A stretch of 64,000 bases of DNA from JADFRG01 sp048054495 (GCA_048054495.1 JBGMQN010000131.1:5977-69976); one strand, 5' to 3'; shown: positions 52,975 through 62,499, counted from the stretch's first letter. A program made the numbers and translations. The notes: generated from the letters alone by a model not told the origin.

Positions 52975-53912
52975 TTCGAGAATTAGATTGGCGGGACCTC
53001 CCACTGCTGCATCGTGTACGAGACCGCGGGCTGTGTCCAGACTCTCAACTGGCCTTTACACGCGGCGCTCACGCCATGCAGAATGCCCTGCTGGGCCCCT
53101 TTATCCCAGGGAAATCCGCGGTTACGCTCGTGTCACGCAACGGCGACATTGAAGCCGTGGGGCAATGCATCTACCGGTCGGACGCTCCCAACGCGCGACT
53201 TTCTTTCTTTGGTCCTGAAGAAGCCCTGGATCATGATACGGGTCTTAAACTCCTGGAGTCGCTGGCTGCCGCGGTAGGTGAGCACGGAGCGCCTAACCTG
53301 GTCGCTGAAGTGGATGAGCGTAGAGAGGCCTTTGAACGGCTTCGCTCTGCTGGATTTGCGATTTATGCCCGGCAAAGGATCTGGCGACTGGATGCGGCCA
53401 AGGGGGATTTCGAGCACTCTGACGGCGAAGTTTGGCGTGTAGAGAACTCGAAAGACGCCACCGCCGCTCAAAGCCTCTATCACAATATCGTCCCCGGATT
53501 GGTACGACAGGTCGAACCCCCGCCTACCCGTCCCGGCCGTAATCTCGTTTATTGGCGTGAGGGGGAATTGCTGGGCTACCTCGACGTCGAGCGCGGCTCA
53601 CTCGGTACGTGGGTCCAGCCCTATTTCCACCCCGCGGTCGAGAATTTTCAAGGATTACTCGGTGACTATCTCCGAGAGGTGCCGAGAGATCGCCCGGTCT
53701 ATGTCTGCGTCCGCTCCTATCAGAGCTGGATGAGCCGACCACTGGAGCGTATGCGGTTTGAGCCTGCCGTCGACCAGGCGGTCATGGTCAAGCGTTTAGC
53801 GATCGGAGTTCGCAGACAGGCCGCGAGCCCGCTGCCAGCAGTCGAAGGAACTTACCCGGAGCCAACTGCACCGATTGCTCGGATCGAGGATCCGGCCGGT
53901 GCTTCCAAATGA
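52971..53912 (+). CDS. Putative GNAT-type acetyltransferase
   Basis: A 313-residue protein with features of two tandem acyl-CoA N-acyltransferase folds: N-terminal IRELDWRDLPLLHRVRDRGL and SAVTLVSRNGDIEAVGQCIY, then GELLGYLDVERGSLGTWVQP and FQGLLGDYLREVPRDRPVYV. No exact family is recognised and the usual Gly-rich acetyl-CoA loop is weak. It is coupled by ATGA overlaps on both sides (pdxT before, R3H ATPase after), so it is a stable part of this operon. Confidence 0.6.
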   Translation: MIRELDWRDLPLLHRVRDRGLCPDSQLAFTRGAHAMQNALLGPFIPGKSAVTLVSRNGDIEAVGQCIYRSDAPNARLSFFGPEEALDHDTGLKLLESLAAAVGEHGAPNLVAEVDERREAFERLRSAGFAIYARQRIWRLDAAKGDFEHSDGEVWRVENSKDATAAQSLYHNIVPGLVRQVEPPPTRPGRNLVYWREGELLGYLDVERGSLGTWVQPYFHPAVENFQGLLGDYLREVPRDRPVYVCVRSYQSWMSRPLERMRFEPAVDQAVMVKRLAIGVRRQAASPLPAVEGTYPEPTAPIARIEDPAGASK

Positions 53913-55495
53913 CAGGAAGACGCATCACCGACGACCTGGACACCCTGCGAGGTGTCCTGCCTCCATACATCACCGACAAATTAACTGAAATTAATCGGCC
54001 CGACGATCTGCTCGAGGTCATCCTGGATATCGGGCGAGTTCCGACAGCCCGCTACGTCGACGTTGAGCTGACCCTGAGCGACAAGGAGGTCGCCTGGGAA
54101 GATATCGACTATGTCATTGAGCGCATCGGCGATTTCGACGCCGACAACCGTGCGGGAATCGAGCGTACCCTACATCGTATATCAGCCATCCGCAACCGGC
54201 ACGCTCGCATCGTCGGTCTGACGTGCCGGGTGGGTCGGGCAGTCTACGGCACGATCGATATCATTCAAGACTTAATCAACAGCGGCGAAAGTCTGCTGTT
54301 GCTTGGCCGGCCGGGAGTCGGCAAGACCACGATGCTGCGCGAGGCAGCCCGTGTCCTGGCCGATGAGAAACGCGTGGTCATCGTTGACACCTCGAACGAG
54401 ATCGCCGGCGACGGTGATGTTCCTCATCCGGCTATCGGACGCGCGCGTCGGATGCAGGTTCGCAAACCAAGCTTGCAGCACGAGGTCATGATCGAGGCCG
54501 TTGAAAACCACAACCCTGAAGTGATCGTGATTGACGAGATCGGGCGGGAGTTAGAAGCGGTGGCTGCGCGGACCATCGCCGAACGCGGAGTGCAGCTCGT
54601 CGGCACCGCCCACGGCAACACCCTCGAAAATCTACTCCTAAATCCCACGCTATCTGACCTGGTGGGCGGCATCGAATCGGTAACTCTGTCTGACGAGGAA
54701 GCCCGCCGTCGCGGCACTCAGAAGACGGTGCTCGAACGCCGCGCGGCGCCCACCTTCGATGTACTTATTGAGATCCAAGATCGCGAGAAACTTGCCGTGC
54801 ACCACGACGTATCCGCTGCGGTAGATGCGCTACTGCGCAACGTCCCACCCGCCATGGAAGAACGCTTCCGCGACGAAGCGGGTGAGATCCAGATCAACAA
54901 ACTTAACACAGGCGCGAGCTCCACCCGCCGAGGCCCCGCTGGATACCGAAGACAGTCCGCACTTCCAAGCGCTCAGCCTCCCGAGGATCTTGCCCGCCCT
55001 GCCTCCCCCAAGCTTCCCGGAGAGCCGCTGGAGACCATCCGCATCTACCCCTACGGAGTAGCCCGCAACCGGCTGCGGCAGGCCGCCAAGCGCATCCGCG
55101 TGCCGGTGTTGATTGCGGATGACATCGGTCAGGCGGATGCGATGGTCACCCTCCGCTCCTACTATCGCAGGCATCGCAAGCTGATCGCCGATGCGGAAAA
55201 CCGGCGAATGCCGATCTACGTGTTGCGGGCAAATACGGTGGGCCAGATGGAGAGCTTTCTGGTTGACCTCTTTGCCCTGGATCGAGAGCCGGCGGGCGAT
55301 CTTACGCTGACGCAGGGCGCGCATGACGCGCAGGAGGCCATTGAAAAGGTGCTGAACGGTGCCCGCTCGGTCGACCTCAGGCCGGCTTCGTCCTACGTGC
55401 GCCGACAACAGCACGAGATGGCTCGCCAGGCCGATCTGGTCTCCCATTCCTACGGCAAGGATCCTCGGCGGCGAGTAAGGATCTTTCGCGATTGA
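53909..55495 (+). CDS. Ycf45-like AAA ATPase with C-terminal R3H domain
   Basis: A 528-residue protein. N-terminal 120 residues precede a SpoIIIAA/secretion-ATPase-like core: Walker A LLLGRPGVGKTTMLREAARVL, VVIVDTSNEIAGDGDVPHPA, Walker B VIVIDEIGRELEA and GTAHGNTLENLLLNP. The C-terminus holds an R3H-like nucleic-acid-binding segment (VDLRPASSYVRRQQHEMA). The same architecture is known from cyanobacteria and from Ycf45 of algal plastids; its role is unknown, with nucleic-acid binding suggested by R3H. It overlaps tmk by TTGA. Confidence 0.83.
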   Translation: MTGRRITDDLDTLRGVLPPYITDKLTEINRPDDLLEVILDIGRVPTARYVDVELTLSDKEVAWEDIDYVIERIGDFDADNRAGIERTLHRISAIRNRHARIVGLTCRVGRAVYGTIDIIQDLINSGESLLLLGRPGVGKTTMLREAARVLADEKRVVIVDTSNEIAGDGDVPHPAIGRARRMQVRKPSLQHEVMIEAVENHNPEVIVIDEIGRELEAVAARTIAERGVQLVGTAHGNTLENLLLNPTLSDLVGGIESVTLSDEEARRRGTQKTVLERRAAPTFDVLIEIQDREKLAVHHDVSAAVDALLRNVPPAMEERFRDEAGEIQINKLNTGASSTRRGPAGYRRQSALPSAQPPEDLARPASPKLPGEPLETIRIYPYGVARNRLRQAAKRIRVPVLIADDIGQADAMVTLRSYYRRHRKLIADAENRRMPIYVLRANTVGQMESFLVDLFALDREPAGDLTLTQGAHDAQEAIEKVLNGARSVDLRPASSYVRRQQHEMARQADLVSHSYGKDPRRRVRIFRD

Positions 55496-56106
55496 GTTTC
55501 TTCGTAACCCTTGAAGGCCCCGAGGGGGGCGGCAAGTCCACTCAAGCTCTGCGATTGGGCGATCATCTAAAAAGCCAGGGGCACGACATCTTATTCACTC
55601 GAGAGCCCGGCGGCACAGAAATCGGCGACCAGATCCGCCAGGTGATCATGTCGCTTGAGAACAAGAGCATGAGCCCGGAGGCCGAGTTCCTGTTATTTTC
55701 CGCCTCGCGGGCGCAGCTAGTACGGGAACTCATTCAGCCTCATCTCGAGCGTGGGGGGGTGGTTGTGTGCGACCGTTTCTTCCACTCCTCTTTGGCCTAC
55801 CAGGGCTACGGTCACCAGTTGGATCTGGAGCTGCTTCGCACCGTTACCGGCTTCGCCACGGGTGGGTTGATCCCGGACCTTACTTTACTTCTCGACCTCA
55901 CCAGCGAGCTTGGGCTGGAGCGCCGCAAACAGGACGGCCGCTGGAACCGCCTCGACGACTACGATCTGGCGTTCCACGAACGCGTCCGGCAAGGCTACCT
56001 GCGCCTGGCAGACGCCGACCCGGACCGTTGGGCCCGGATCGACGCGGCCCAGACTGAGCATCAGATTCAGGAACAGATACGGGAAGTTGTTGAGGGGCGA
56101 ATATAA
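55492..56106 (+). CDS. tmk: Thymidylate kinase
   Basis: Phosphorylates dTMP to dTDP. The 204-residue protein shows P-loop LEGPEGGGKSTQ, TREPGGTEIGDQIR, the DR(F/Y) block VVCDRFFHSSLAYQGYG and the lid region LERRKQDGRWNRLDDYDLAF. TTG 55492 overlaps the previous stop (TTGA). It closes the pdxT-led operon. Confidence 0.93.
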   Translation: MSFFVTLEGPEGGGKSTQALRLGDHLKSQGHDILFTREPGGTEIGDQIRQVIMSLENKSMSPEAEFLLFSASRAQLVRELIQPHLERGGVVVCDRFFHSSLAYQGYGHQLDLELLRTVTGFATGGLIPDLTLLLDLTSELGLERRKQDGRWNRLDDYDLAFHERVRQGYLRLADADPDRWARIDAAQTEHQIQEQIREVVEGRI

Positions 56107-56184
56107 GTGTGGCGTACCGGGCGCTCTCGTACCTGGGCGCCAGATAGTAGGAAAACGGGGGGTCTGCAGCAGATCCCTTGGTTG

Positions 56185-56565
56185 CTAGAAGCCGAAGTCG
56201 TCCCCGCCCCCGAGATCAGGCATATCCTTCTCTATTTGCTCTGGATCGTCACCAGCCTCCAGGCGATCGACCACCTCATCAAATTCGGCCGGCATATCCT
56301 CACCGAGCTCGTTGCCCATCTTGCGCATCATCTTGGCCATGGACTTGGGGTCATTCTCATCGAAGTCTCCCCAGCTGCTCGGGTCAGAGAGATCCTCAAG
56401 CCGTGAATCTTCCGATTTGGCAATGCGGATTCGACCGATGATTCGGTGCAGGTCTTTGCCCCCGCAGTGCGGGCACTCGACAGGCGTTTCGCCATACTCT
56501 TCGTAGGTTTGATAGATCACAGATCGCTTGTTGCAGTTAGCGCAGCGGTAATCGTAGCTCGGCAT
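56185..56565 (-). CDS. FmdB-family zinc ribbon protein
   Basis: A 126-residue protein with an N-terminal zinc ribbon MPSYDYRCANCNKRS ... CPHCGG (two C-x2-C pairs) followed by an acidic C-terminal tail rich in Asp/Glu/Met. This matches the FmdB putative regulatory family. The long acidic extension (about 80 residues) is more than usual. It is divergent from gmk and convergent with tmk. Confidence 0.85.
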   Translation of the reverse strand: MPSYDYRCANCNKRSVIYQTYEEYGETPVECPHCGGKDLHRIIGRIRIAKSEDSRLEDLSDPSSWGDFDENDPKSMAKMMRKMGNELGEDMPAEFDEVVDRLEAGDDPEQIEKDMPDLGGGDDFGF

Positions 56566-56580
56566 CGCGGCCTCCAGCGA

Positions 56581-57213
56581 ATGGGATTATACTCAGCGCC
56601 CGCAACCGTGATTGAGCATCCCACCGAGCCACTCCTTGTCGTGATTTCCGGCCCCTCCGGAGTCGGCAAGGACACCGTCCTGGATCATATGAAGCAGCGG
56701 GGGCTGCCGTTCCATTTTGTGGTCACGGCGACCACCCGCCCCCGCCGACCCGGCGAAGTTGAAGGCGAAGACTACTTCTTTGTCGAGGAAGAGCAATTCC
56801 TTGACATGATCGAAAAGGGCGAACTGATTGAGCACGCCCTCGTATACAACGACTACAAGGGCGTCCCCAGGCAGCAGATTCGAGAAGCCATGGAAAGCGC
56901 ACAGGACGTTGTGATGCGCGTGGACGTGCAGGGAGCCAAGACGATCCGGACCCTGGCACCCGAGGCCCTGTTGATCTTTTTGACCGCCAGCGACGAAGAG
57001 GAGCTTGCTCGCCGTCTCCGGAAGCGCCGGACCGAGTCGGAAGCGGATCTGCAGCTCAGACTGGAGACGGCTAAAGAGGAGCTCGGATACTTGGAAATCT
57101 TCGACTATGCCGTCCTGAATGCGGATTCGCAGGTCGACAAGGCGGTGGATACGATCCTAGCCATCATTGAGGCCGAACATCATCGCACCGATCCGCGCCG
57201 CGTGGAACTGTAG
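56581..57213 (+). CDS. gmk: Guanylate kinase
   Basis: Converts GMP to GDP. P-loop VISGPSGVGKDTVL, GMP-binding TATTRPRRPGEVEGEDYFFV, and RVDVQGAKTIR, LRKRRTES are family-standard. The frame from ATG 56581 gives 210 residues; GTG 56608 is an alternative start that also leaves the P-loop intact, and a TATACT at 56588 would favour it. A still longer frame into fmdB is rejected. Confidence 0.93.
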   Translation: MGLYSAPATVIEHPTEPLLVVISGPSGVGKDTVLDHMKQRGLPFHFVVTATTRPRRPGEVEGEDYFFVEEEQFLDMIEKGELIEHALVYNDYKGVPRQQIREAMESAQDVVMRVDVQGAKTIRTLAPEALLIFLTASDEEELARRLRKRRTESEADLQLRLETAKEELGYLEIFDYAVLNADSQVDKAVDTILAIIEAEHHRTDPRRVEL

Positions 57214-57406
57214 CCCTCACATGTATGCCCCAGGGCGCGGGTGAGAAGGGATCTTGTCCATGCTCTGGTGTAAGTTCGCAGGATATGTGACATCCTTCAG
57301 GCCACAAACTGTCCAAGGGGCTATTCTCATCAGCCCCGGCGGTTTGCTAGAATCGTGGCCCGGGGAACCGCACGCGGGTTCCCTGACGCATCCGAATGGG
57401 AGTTGA

Positions 57407-58447
57407 TTGGATCTAATGGGAAAGAGGACAGAACCCAAGGTTTTCGATATCACCATCGTTGGCGCCGGGCCGACGGGTATGTTTGGCGCATTCTATGCTG
57501 GCATGCGTGAGATGAGCTGCAAACTTATCGACGCACTCCCGCAGGCCGGGGGTCAGATCACGGCCTTATATCCCGAGAAGAAGATCTTCGACGCACCGGG
57601 GTTTCCTGCCATCGTCGGGAAGGAGTTGGTGGAGAACTTGGTCGAGCAAGCCAGTCAATGGGACACTAAGTTCGCCCTTGGCGAACGGGCCGAGACACTG
57701 CGCCGTGTGCCGCTGCCGGGAGGCGAACCGGACCAGGAATGCTGGGTCATCGGGACAACAAAGGGAGACCACTACTCGAGAGTGATTATCGTCGCGGCGG
57801 GAATTGGAGCCTTCCGACCCATAAAGCTCCCGAATGAGAGCGTGGATCTATTCGAAGGAAAGGGCCTCGAATACTTCGTGGCGGATATCGGGGAGTTTGC
57901 CGACAAGCGGGTCCTGATCGTGGGCGGTGGCGACAGCGCCGTCGATTGGGCGCTGGCGGCCGAGCCCATCGCCGAGCACGTCACGCTGATTCACCGGCGG
58001 CCCGGATTTCGCGCCCACGATACGTCGGTGAACAGGCTGAATGAATCCGGGGTCGATGTCAAGATTTATTACGAGCTGCGCGAGATCCAGGGCGACGGCC
58101 ATGTTGAGCGAGCGGTGATCTTTGACAATCGGACCGATGAGGAAACCACCATCGACGTGGACGCCACCATCCTGGCGCTGGGTTTCAAAGCCGATCTGGG
58201 CCCGATTCGCGAGTGGGGCTTGGAAACGATCGGGCGTCGCTATGTTCGGGTGAACAACAAGATGGAGACCAATCTGCCTAACGTGTATGCGGCTGGGGAT
58301 TTGGCGCTTCAGGAGGATCTGGAACCGCTCAACCTCATCGTCGTGGGCTTTGGTCAGGTGACAGTGGCCGTGAACTACGCCTATGCAGCCATCAAGCCGG
58401 GCGAGAAGGTCTTCCCCGGGCACTCAAGCGAGAAGATGGCCGACTAG
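57407..58447 (+). CDS. Ferredoxin/flavodoxin-NADP+ reductase, thioredoxin-reductase-like
   Basis: FAD enzyme of 346 residues that passes electrons between NADPH and ferredoxin. FAD site TIVGAGPTGMFGAFYAGM, PQAGGQITALYPEKKIFDAPGFP block, NADPH site VLIVGGGDSAVDWALAA and IHRRPGFRAHDTSV, and C-terminal YAAGDL. It lacks the CxxC redox pair of thioredoxin reductase, matching type 2 FNR (YumC). TTG 57407 follows GGGAG by four bases; ATG 57416 is an alternative. The 193-base region upstream has only a GGGAACC/GGTTCCC hairpin (57363-57383). Confidence 0.92.
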   Translation: MDLMGKRTEPKVFDITIVGAGPTGMFGAFYAGMREMSCKLIDALPQAGGQITALYPEKKIFDAPGFPAIVGKELVENLVEQASQWDTKFALGERAETLRRVPLPGGEPDQECWVIGTTKGDHYSRVIIVAAGIGAFRPIKLPNESVDLFEGKGLEYFVADIGEFADKRVLIVGGGDSAVDWALAAEPIAEHVTLIHRRPGFRAHDTSVNRLNESGVDVKIYYELREIQGDGHVERAVIFDNRTDEETTIDVDATILALGFKADLGPIREWGLETIGRRYVRVNNKMETNLPNVYAAGDLALQEDLEPLNLIVVGFGQVTVAVNYAYAAIKPGEKVFPGHSSEKMAD

Positions 58448-58480
58448 CAATAGATTCTGTCTGTCCAAACAGCGAGTAAA

Positions 58481-58513
58481 CGGGGTTGTCGAAAGCGGCA
58501 GCCCCGCTTTCTC
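58481..58513 (+). terminator. Probable terminator of the ferredoxin-NADP reductase gene
   Basis: CGGGGTTG / CAGCCCCG stem with one G-U pair and a 10-base loop (58481-58506), followed by the pyrimidine-rich CTTTCTCTTCTTG. Confidence 0.6.
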
Positions 58514-58602
58514 TTCTTGTGTGCACCCGGGATCTCAATTAAGGTTGGGCGCTGTTGGCCAATGAAGGGCTTACCAGGACCTTGGGAAGTGAGTTTTGTT
58601 GA

Positions 58603-59082
58603 TTACGTGGTGGCCGGATGTGGGGAGGCCTGCCCCTCGCCGGAGGCCGTGCGTCCCTTCCTGGGCCAATAGAGAATCACGCCAAATAAGCTGACCAGCA
58701 CGCCGAGCGCCAGGCCGGTCACCTGTAGCGGGCCATAAGATATACCCGGAAGGGCATGTGAGCCGATTCCCAGAAAGTCGGCAAAAGAGGCGGCCACAGC
58801 AAACACATAGCCGGTTGCGATCAACCGTAACCCGACTTCCGACCTCAGCGAGTTTGGGTGGCCGTTGCGGATGACACGAACGGTCATCGTGGATCCTAGG
58901 AGCAGGATGCCCAGGCCCAGCAGCCAAACTCCGATCTGGACAAATCCCACCACGGGACTACGGTCCATGCCGATCAGGTTCGGATAGATTCCGATCATGA
59001 AGATGAACAGTCCGATCAACACGATCGTCATCCATGCGCGAGCCGCCAATGCTTGTTTCTTCGTAAGTGGTGCCGCTGTCAT
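58603..59082 (-). CDS. Four-helix membrane protein of unknown function
   Basis: A 159-residue protein with four hydrophobic helices (about 18-35, 47-65, 85-102 and 118-138) and a basic N-terminus. No family is recognised. It lies on the minus strand next to the F420 oxidoreductase, 59 bases downstream of that gene's stop, and may share its transcript. Confidence 0.62.
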   Translation of the reverse strand: MTAAPLTKKQALAARAWMTIVLIGLFIFMIGIYPNLIGMDRSPVVGFVQIGVWLLGLGILLLGSTMTVRVIRNGHPNSLRSEVGLRLIATGYVFAVAASFADFLGIGSHALPGISYGPLQVTGLALGVLVSLFGVILYWPRKGRTASGEGQASPHPATT

Positions 59083-59141
59083 AGTATTACCCCACGCCCT
59101 CTACGCGATCCGATTTCGCTAACTCAACATCCCGAATTGTA

Positions 59142-60158
59142 TCAAGCGGATCCGCGTTGTGCTCGAACACCCTCCAACAGCCCGTTCCACTCCTCATCTC
59201 GCTGGCCCGGAACGTACGGTATGTAGAGCGCAAGTCGGTCAACCAAACCCTCATATCGCTCGATCAGCATCTTCGACAATGCCGCCGGTTCGCATACGAC
59301 CGCGAATGTGTTGAGCATCTCGTCATCGATCTGCTGAGCCATCTCTTCCCATGCGCCCTTGCGTGCCAGACCTTGGAGCCGCTCCGCGGTCTCCCCCCAG
59401 CCGTGCAGTTCCATGACCGGGTGGTAAGTGGGTGTGGAGGCGTAAAAGGCAATCTGGGAACGCACGAATTCAGCCTCCTCCGGCCGGGTGACCGCAAAGG
59501 CGGCTGTCGACAGAAGGATATCATTCGGCGACCGGTTTGCTCTCATCGCACCCTCGTTGATCGCGGGACGTACGACCTCCCTGAGATAACGAGTGGAGTG
59601 GTAGACGTGAGCGTGGAATCCATCTGCCACCTCACCCGCCAGTCGGGACAGGCCGGTGTTCACTCCGGCGATGTAGATCGGAATGTCGGGGTGGTCGATC
59701 GGACCCGGATTGAAGAACGGCGACATAAGGGTCAGCTTGTAGTGTTCGCTGCGATAGTTCAATCTCTCGCCGGTCTGCCAGGCTTGCCAGAAAGCGCGCA
59801 CGGCTTCAATGAGTTCCCGCAGCTTTCCCACGGGAGAATCTGGCCAGGGCATTCCGAAGCGCCGCTCGATGTGCGGCTTGACCTGCGTACCCAGGCCCAG
59901 AATGAACCTGCCCTTGGAAGCCTCTGCCAGGTCCCAGGCCGTGTAGGCGAGCGTGGCCGGACTGCGCGCGAAGCCGATCGCTACCGAAGTGCCAAATCTC
60001 ATCCGCTCAGTATGCTCGGACACGAGAGCCAGGGGAAGGAAAGGATCATGCTGGGTCTCCGAGGACCAGATGGCATCAAAGCCCAGCTGTTCCGCGCCGC
60101 TGGCGACTTCCGGAATGCTGGATAAGGAGGAGGGAGCGATCTGCGCATCGATCTTCAT
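59142..60158 (-). CDS. LLM-class F420-dependent oxidoreductase (TIGR03617-like)
   Basis: Luciferase-like barrel of 338 residues. N-terminal EQLGFDAIWSSETQHDPFLPLALVSE, MRFGTSVAIGFARSPATLAY and GRFILGLGTQVKPHIERRF are typical of F420-dependent members, and the overall pattern fits TIGR03617. Many such enzymes act on xenobiotics or lipids; the substrate is unknown. Presence implies F420 synthesis in this organism, which fits Chloroflexota. Confidence 0.83.
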   Translation of the reverse strand: MKIDAQIAPSSLSSIPEVASGAEQLGFDAIWSSETQHDPFLPLALVSEHTERMRFGTSVAIGFARSPATLAYTAWDLAEASKGRFILGLGTQVKPHIERRFGMPWPDSPVGKLRELIEAVRAFWQAWQTGERLNYRSEHYKLTLMSPFFNPGPIDHPDIPIYIAGVNTGLSRLAGEVADGFHAHVYHSTRYLREVVRPAINEGAMRANRSPNDILLSTAAFAVTRPEEAEFVRSQIAFYASTPTYHPVMELHGWGETAERLQGLARKGAWEEMAQQIDDEMLNTFAVVCEPAALSKMLIERYEGLVDRLALYIPYVPGQRDEEWNGLLEGVRAQRGSA

Positions 60159-60244
60159 GGGATGGGGACCACACAGCCAGCGAGGTTCTTCACCTTATGC
60201 ATAGGATGAACTATCCCTTCGGGCATGTACGGTAGCAAACCGAG

Positions 60245-60583
60245 TCACCGGACGCGCGCCCCGAGCTCAACCTCGGCATCCGGCTGTAGCAGACGCATGG
60301 AGCCGTCCGGGTTGACGCCGGCCAGCACGAGAACCTCTGAGATGTGATTCGCGATCTGCTTGGGCGGGAAGTTCATCACGGCCACGACCAGCCGATCGCT
60401 TAGCTCTTCTTTGCGGTAGAGGTTCCGAATTGCGGCTGCCGATTGTTTGGCCCCGATTTCCGGACCAAAGTCGATCCGCAAGAGATAAGACGGGTTGCGG
60501 GCCTCTTCAAAGTCTTCGACTTGAAGCACCCGGCCGACCCGCATGTCCACCCGTTCGAAGTCCTCCCACTCGATCTGCCCCAT
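60245..60583 (-). CDS. csaA: CsaA-type tRNA-binding domain protein
   Basis: A 112-residue OB-fold protein. DFERVDMRVGRVLQVEDF, the dimer-interface block SDRLVVAVMNFPPKQIANH and VLVLAGVN are characteristic of CsaA, which binds tRNA and was described as an export-related chaperone. It differs from the C-terminal domain of MetG by being free-standing. Confidence 0.87.
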   Translation of the reverse strand: MGQIEWEDFERVDMRVGRVLQVEDFEEARNPSYLLRIDFGPEIGAKQSAAAIRNLYRKEELSDRLVVAVMNFPPKQIANHISEVLVLAGVNPDGSMRLLQPDAEVELGARVR

Positions 60584-60828
60584 AATTCCTCCCTGTTGTT
60601 CGAGTCTGATTTTACTTCCTCGTGACAGACCACTGACCGACCATGGACATGCATGAACCCACTGTAGTTATCGATCCAGGCCAATAAACGCGTTTTTGTT
60701 AGTCTCCCGCTACTAGCCAATCCGCCCAACCCAAAATAGAACTTGCGGTCAGCCTTCACTCTCGCCAGACGGACTACTTGAAACACCCGTGCTATTCACA
60801 GGAGGCGCGGGGGGTGATGTAATCAGTC

Positions 60829-62499
60829 ATGCTCAGGGATATGACCCGGATCCACATCGCTCGATTGCTCCCTACTCTTGCATTGTTGCTCGGGAGCTGT
60901 ACTGTGGTCAGCCCGGACGAGCCTGCTCCCCCACAATCTATCCAGCTCTCGGCGCCCGAGACGTCTCCCCCGTCTCCGCTGCCAGCACTCGAGCTCCAAC
61001 CCACGCTGGCCCCTGTGCAGACCGCCAATTCACCGGGTCTGCTGGCCCGCCTGAACTGGCAGGGTGAGCTGGGGGGGCGGACCATGGTTTTCGATACTGC
61101 AGATGAGACGGTCAAGCTGCGACAGGCGGGTTTTGGCTCGTTGATCCTGAAGTTGGGTGAGGCAGTAGTGTACGTCAATCCCTGGTCTGAAGCGGCGGAC
61201 TACTCGTCGCTACCCAAGGCGGATCAAATCTGGATAACGGATCCGCTTCCCGAGCATCTCGATGTGCGTGCCATCCGCCAGATCTCGAAAGACTCGACCC
61301 AGCTGATCGTGGATCCGGAGTCTGCTCGCCTCTTAGAGGGATTGCTCTCGTTTGTGCCCTTGAGATCTGATTCCCCTATCACGGTTGACGGAATTGGAGT
61401 GCAGGCGGTGCCGGCCTACCGGGCCGAACTGCTGCCGGATGGCCCGCGTCTGTACGTCGGAAACAGTTACCTGGCGAGCTTTGGGGACTTTCGGCTCTTC
61501 GTGGCCGGCGAAGCCCATTTCATTCCTAATATTGCCGATATTGGCAAGGTGGATGTGGCGCTGCTTACGCTGGACGATATATCTTCGCTCTCTCCGGAGC
61601 AGGCGGCGGGAATCGCACGATCCCTGGAGCCAACCTTCCTGCTGCCCTACCAGTATCGGGGCCAGGAACCCGCTGTATTGGGCCAGCTCCTGGTTGGAAC
61701 GGGAACGATGGTGCTCCCCTTGAATGCCTCAGATGGCACGCCTCCCAGGCCGAGCGGTCCCACACCTAATCGAAGTGTGACGTTCACGGAGATCTACCTG
61801 GAAGGCCAGGAGCCCGAACCCGCGCTATTCAATGCTATGTTTGGTGCCGAACAAGACAGTCCCACGTTGCTATTGCCCGACCTTCAGACGCTCGCTCCCT
61901 CCGAGCTCCGAATCGCCTATTCCTCAAGAGAGGAAATCACACTGCTAAGGCTGACCAATTCGGTTTGGAACGCCGGTTACGGTCCCCTGGTATTGATGGG
62001 CACGGTAGAGCCCGGATCGGAGACACAGAATGTGGTTCAGCGTATCTCGAGAGACGATGGTGAGTACGTTGAGGAGTCGATAGGTGAGTTCGTTTTTCAC
62101 GCTGGGCACAATCATTGGCACCTTGATGGTTTCTCGGTTTACGATCTCTGGTCGCTGCAGCCCAATATGACCCTGGATCAAGTAGTAGCCTCGAGTGGCA
62201 AGGTCGGCTACTGCTTGAGAGACATCCGCACGAGCTCAGAAGCAGTAAGAATTGACCGAGCAGTCTTCACGAGCTGCTCGCGTGTCCGCCAGGGCCTTTC
62301 GGTAGGATGGACGGACGTCTATCAGTACTATCTGCCTGGCCAGTCCATTGATATCACCGGGCTGGAAGATGGCACCTATGCTCTGATGTCCACTGCCGAT
62401 CCTTACAATCTGATCCGGGAATCTGATGAGACAAACAACGGGGTCGTAATTTACCTCGAGATTCTCGGAACCAAGGTGACGGTCATCGACCCATCCTGA
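60829..62499 (+). CDS. Lipoprotein with degenerate MBL fold fused to a lysyl oxidase domain
   Basis: A 556-residue secreted lipoprotein (lipobox LLGSC). Residues about 90-320 resemble a metallo-beta-lactamase fold, but the HxHxDH site reads TDPLPEH and the later ligand block is AGEAHFIP, so metal binding is lost. Residues about 345-550 are a lysyl oxidase domain: the copper talon H-x2-H-x-H-x-H is His424, 427, 429, 431 (HAGHNHWH), and both precursors of the lysine tyrosylquinone cofactor seem present, Lys458 in GKVGYC and Tyr498 in TDVYQYY. A C-terminal ESDETNN block is also conserved. It may be an active amine oxidase at the cell surface. A second ATG at 60841 is an alternative start. Confidence 0.8.
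   Translation: MLRDMTRIHIARLLPTLALLLGSCTVVSPDEPAPPQSIQLSAPETSPPSPLPALELQPTLAPVQTANSPGLLARLNWQGELGGRTMVFDTADETVKLRQAGFGSLILKLGEAVVYVNPWSEAADYSSLPKADQIWITDPLPEHLDVRAIRQISKDSTQLIVDPESARLLEGLLSFVPLRSDSPITVDGIGVQAVPAYRAELLPDGPRLYVGNSYLASFGDFRLFVAGEAHFIPNIADIGKVDVALLTLDDISSLSPEQAAGIARSLEPTFLLPYQYRGQEPAVLGQLLVGTGTMVLPLNASDGTPPRPSGPTPNRSVTFTEIYLEGQEPEPALFNAMFGAEQDSPTLLLPDLQTLAPSELRIAYSSREEITLLRLTNSVWNAGYGPLVLMGTVEPGSETQNVVQRISRDDGEYVEESIGEFVFHAGHNHWHLDGFSVYDLWSLQPNMTLDQVVASSGKVGYCLRDIRTSSEAVRIDRAVFTSCSRVRQGLSVGWTDVYQYYLPGQSIDITGLEDGTYALMSTADPYNLIRESDETNNGVVIYLEILGTKVTVIDPS

Noticed and set aside
59157..60125. 322-codon plus-strand frame opposite the F420 oxidoreductase
   Set aside because: Antisense of a clear LLM-family gene; no family signature of its own.
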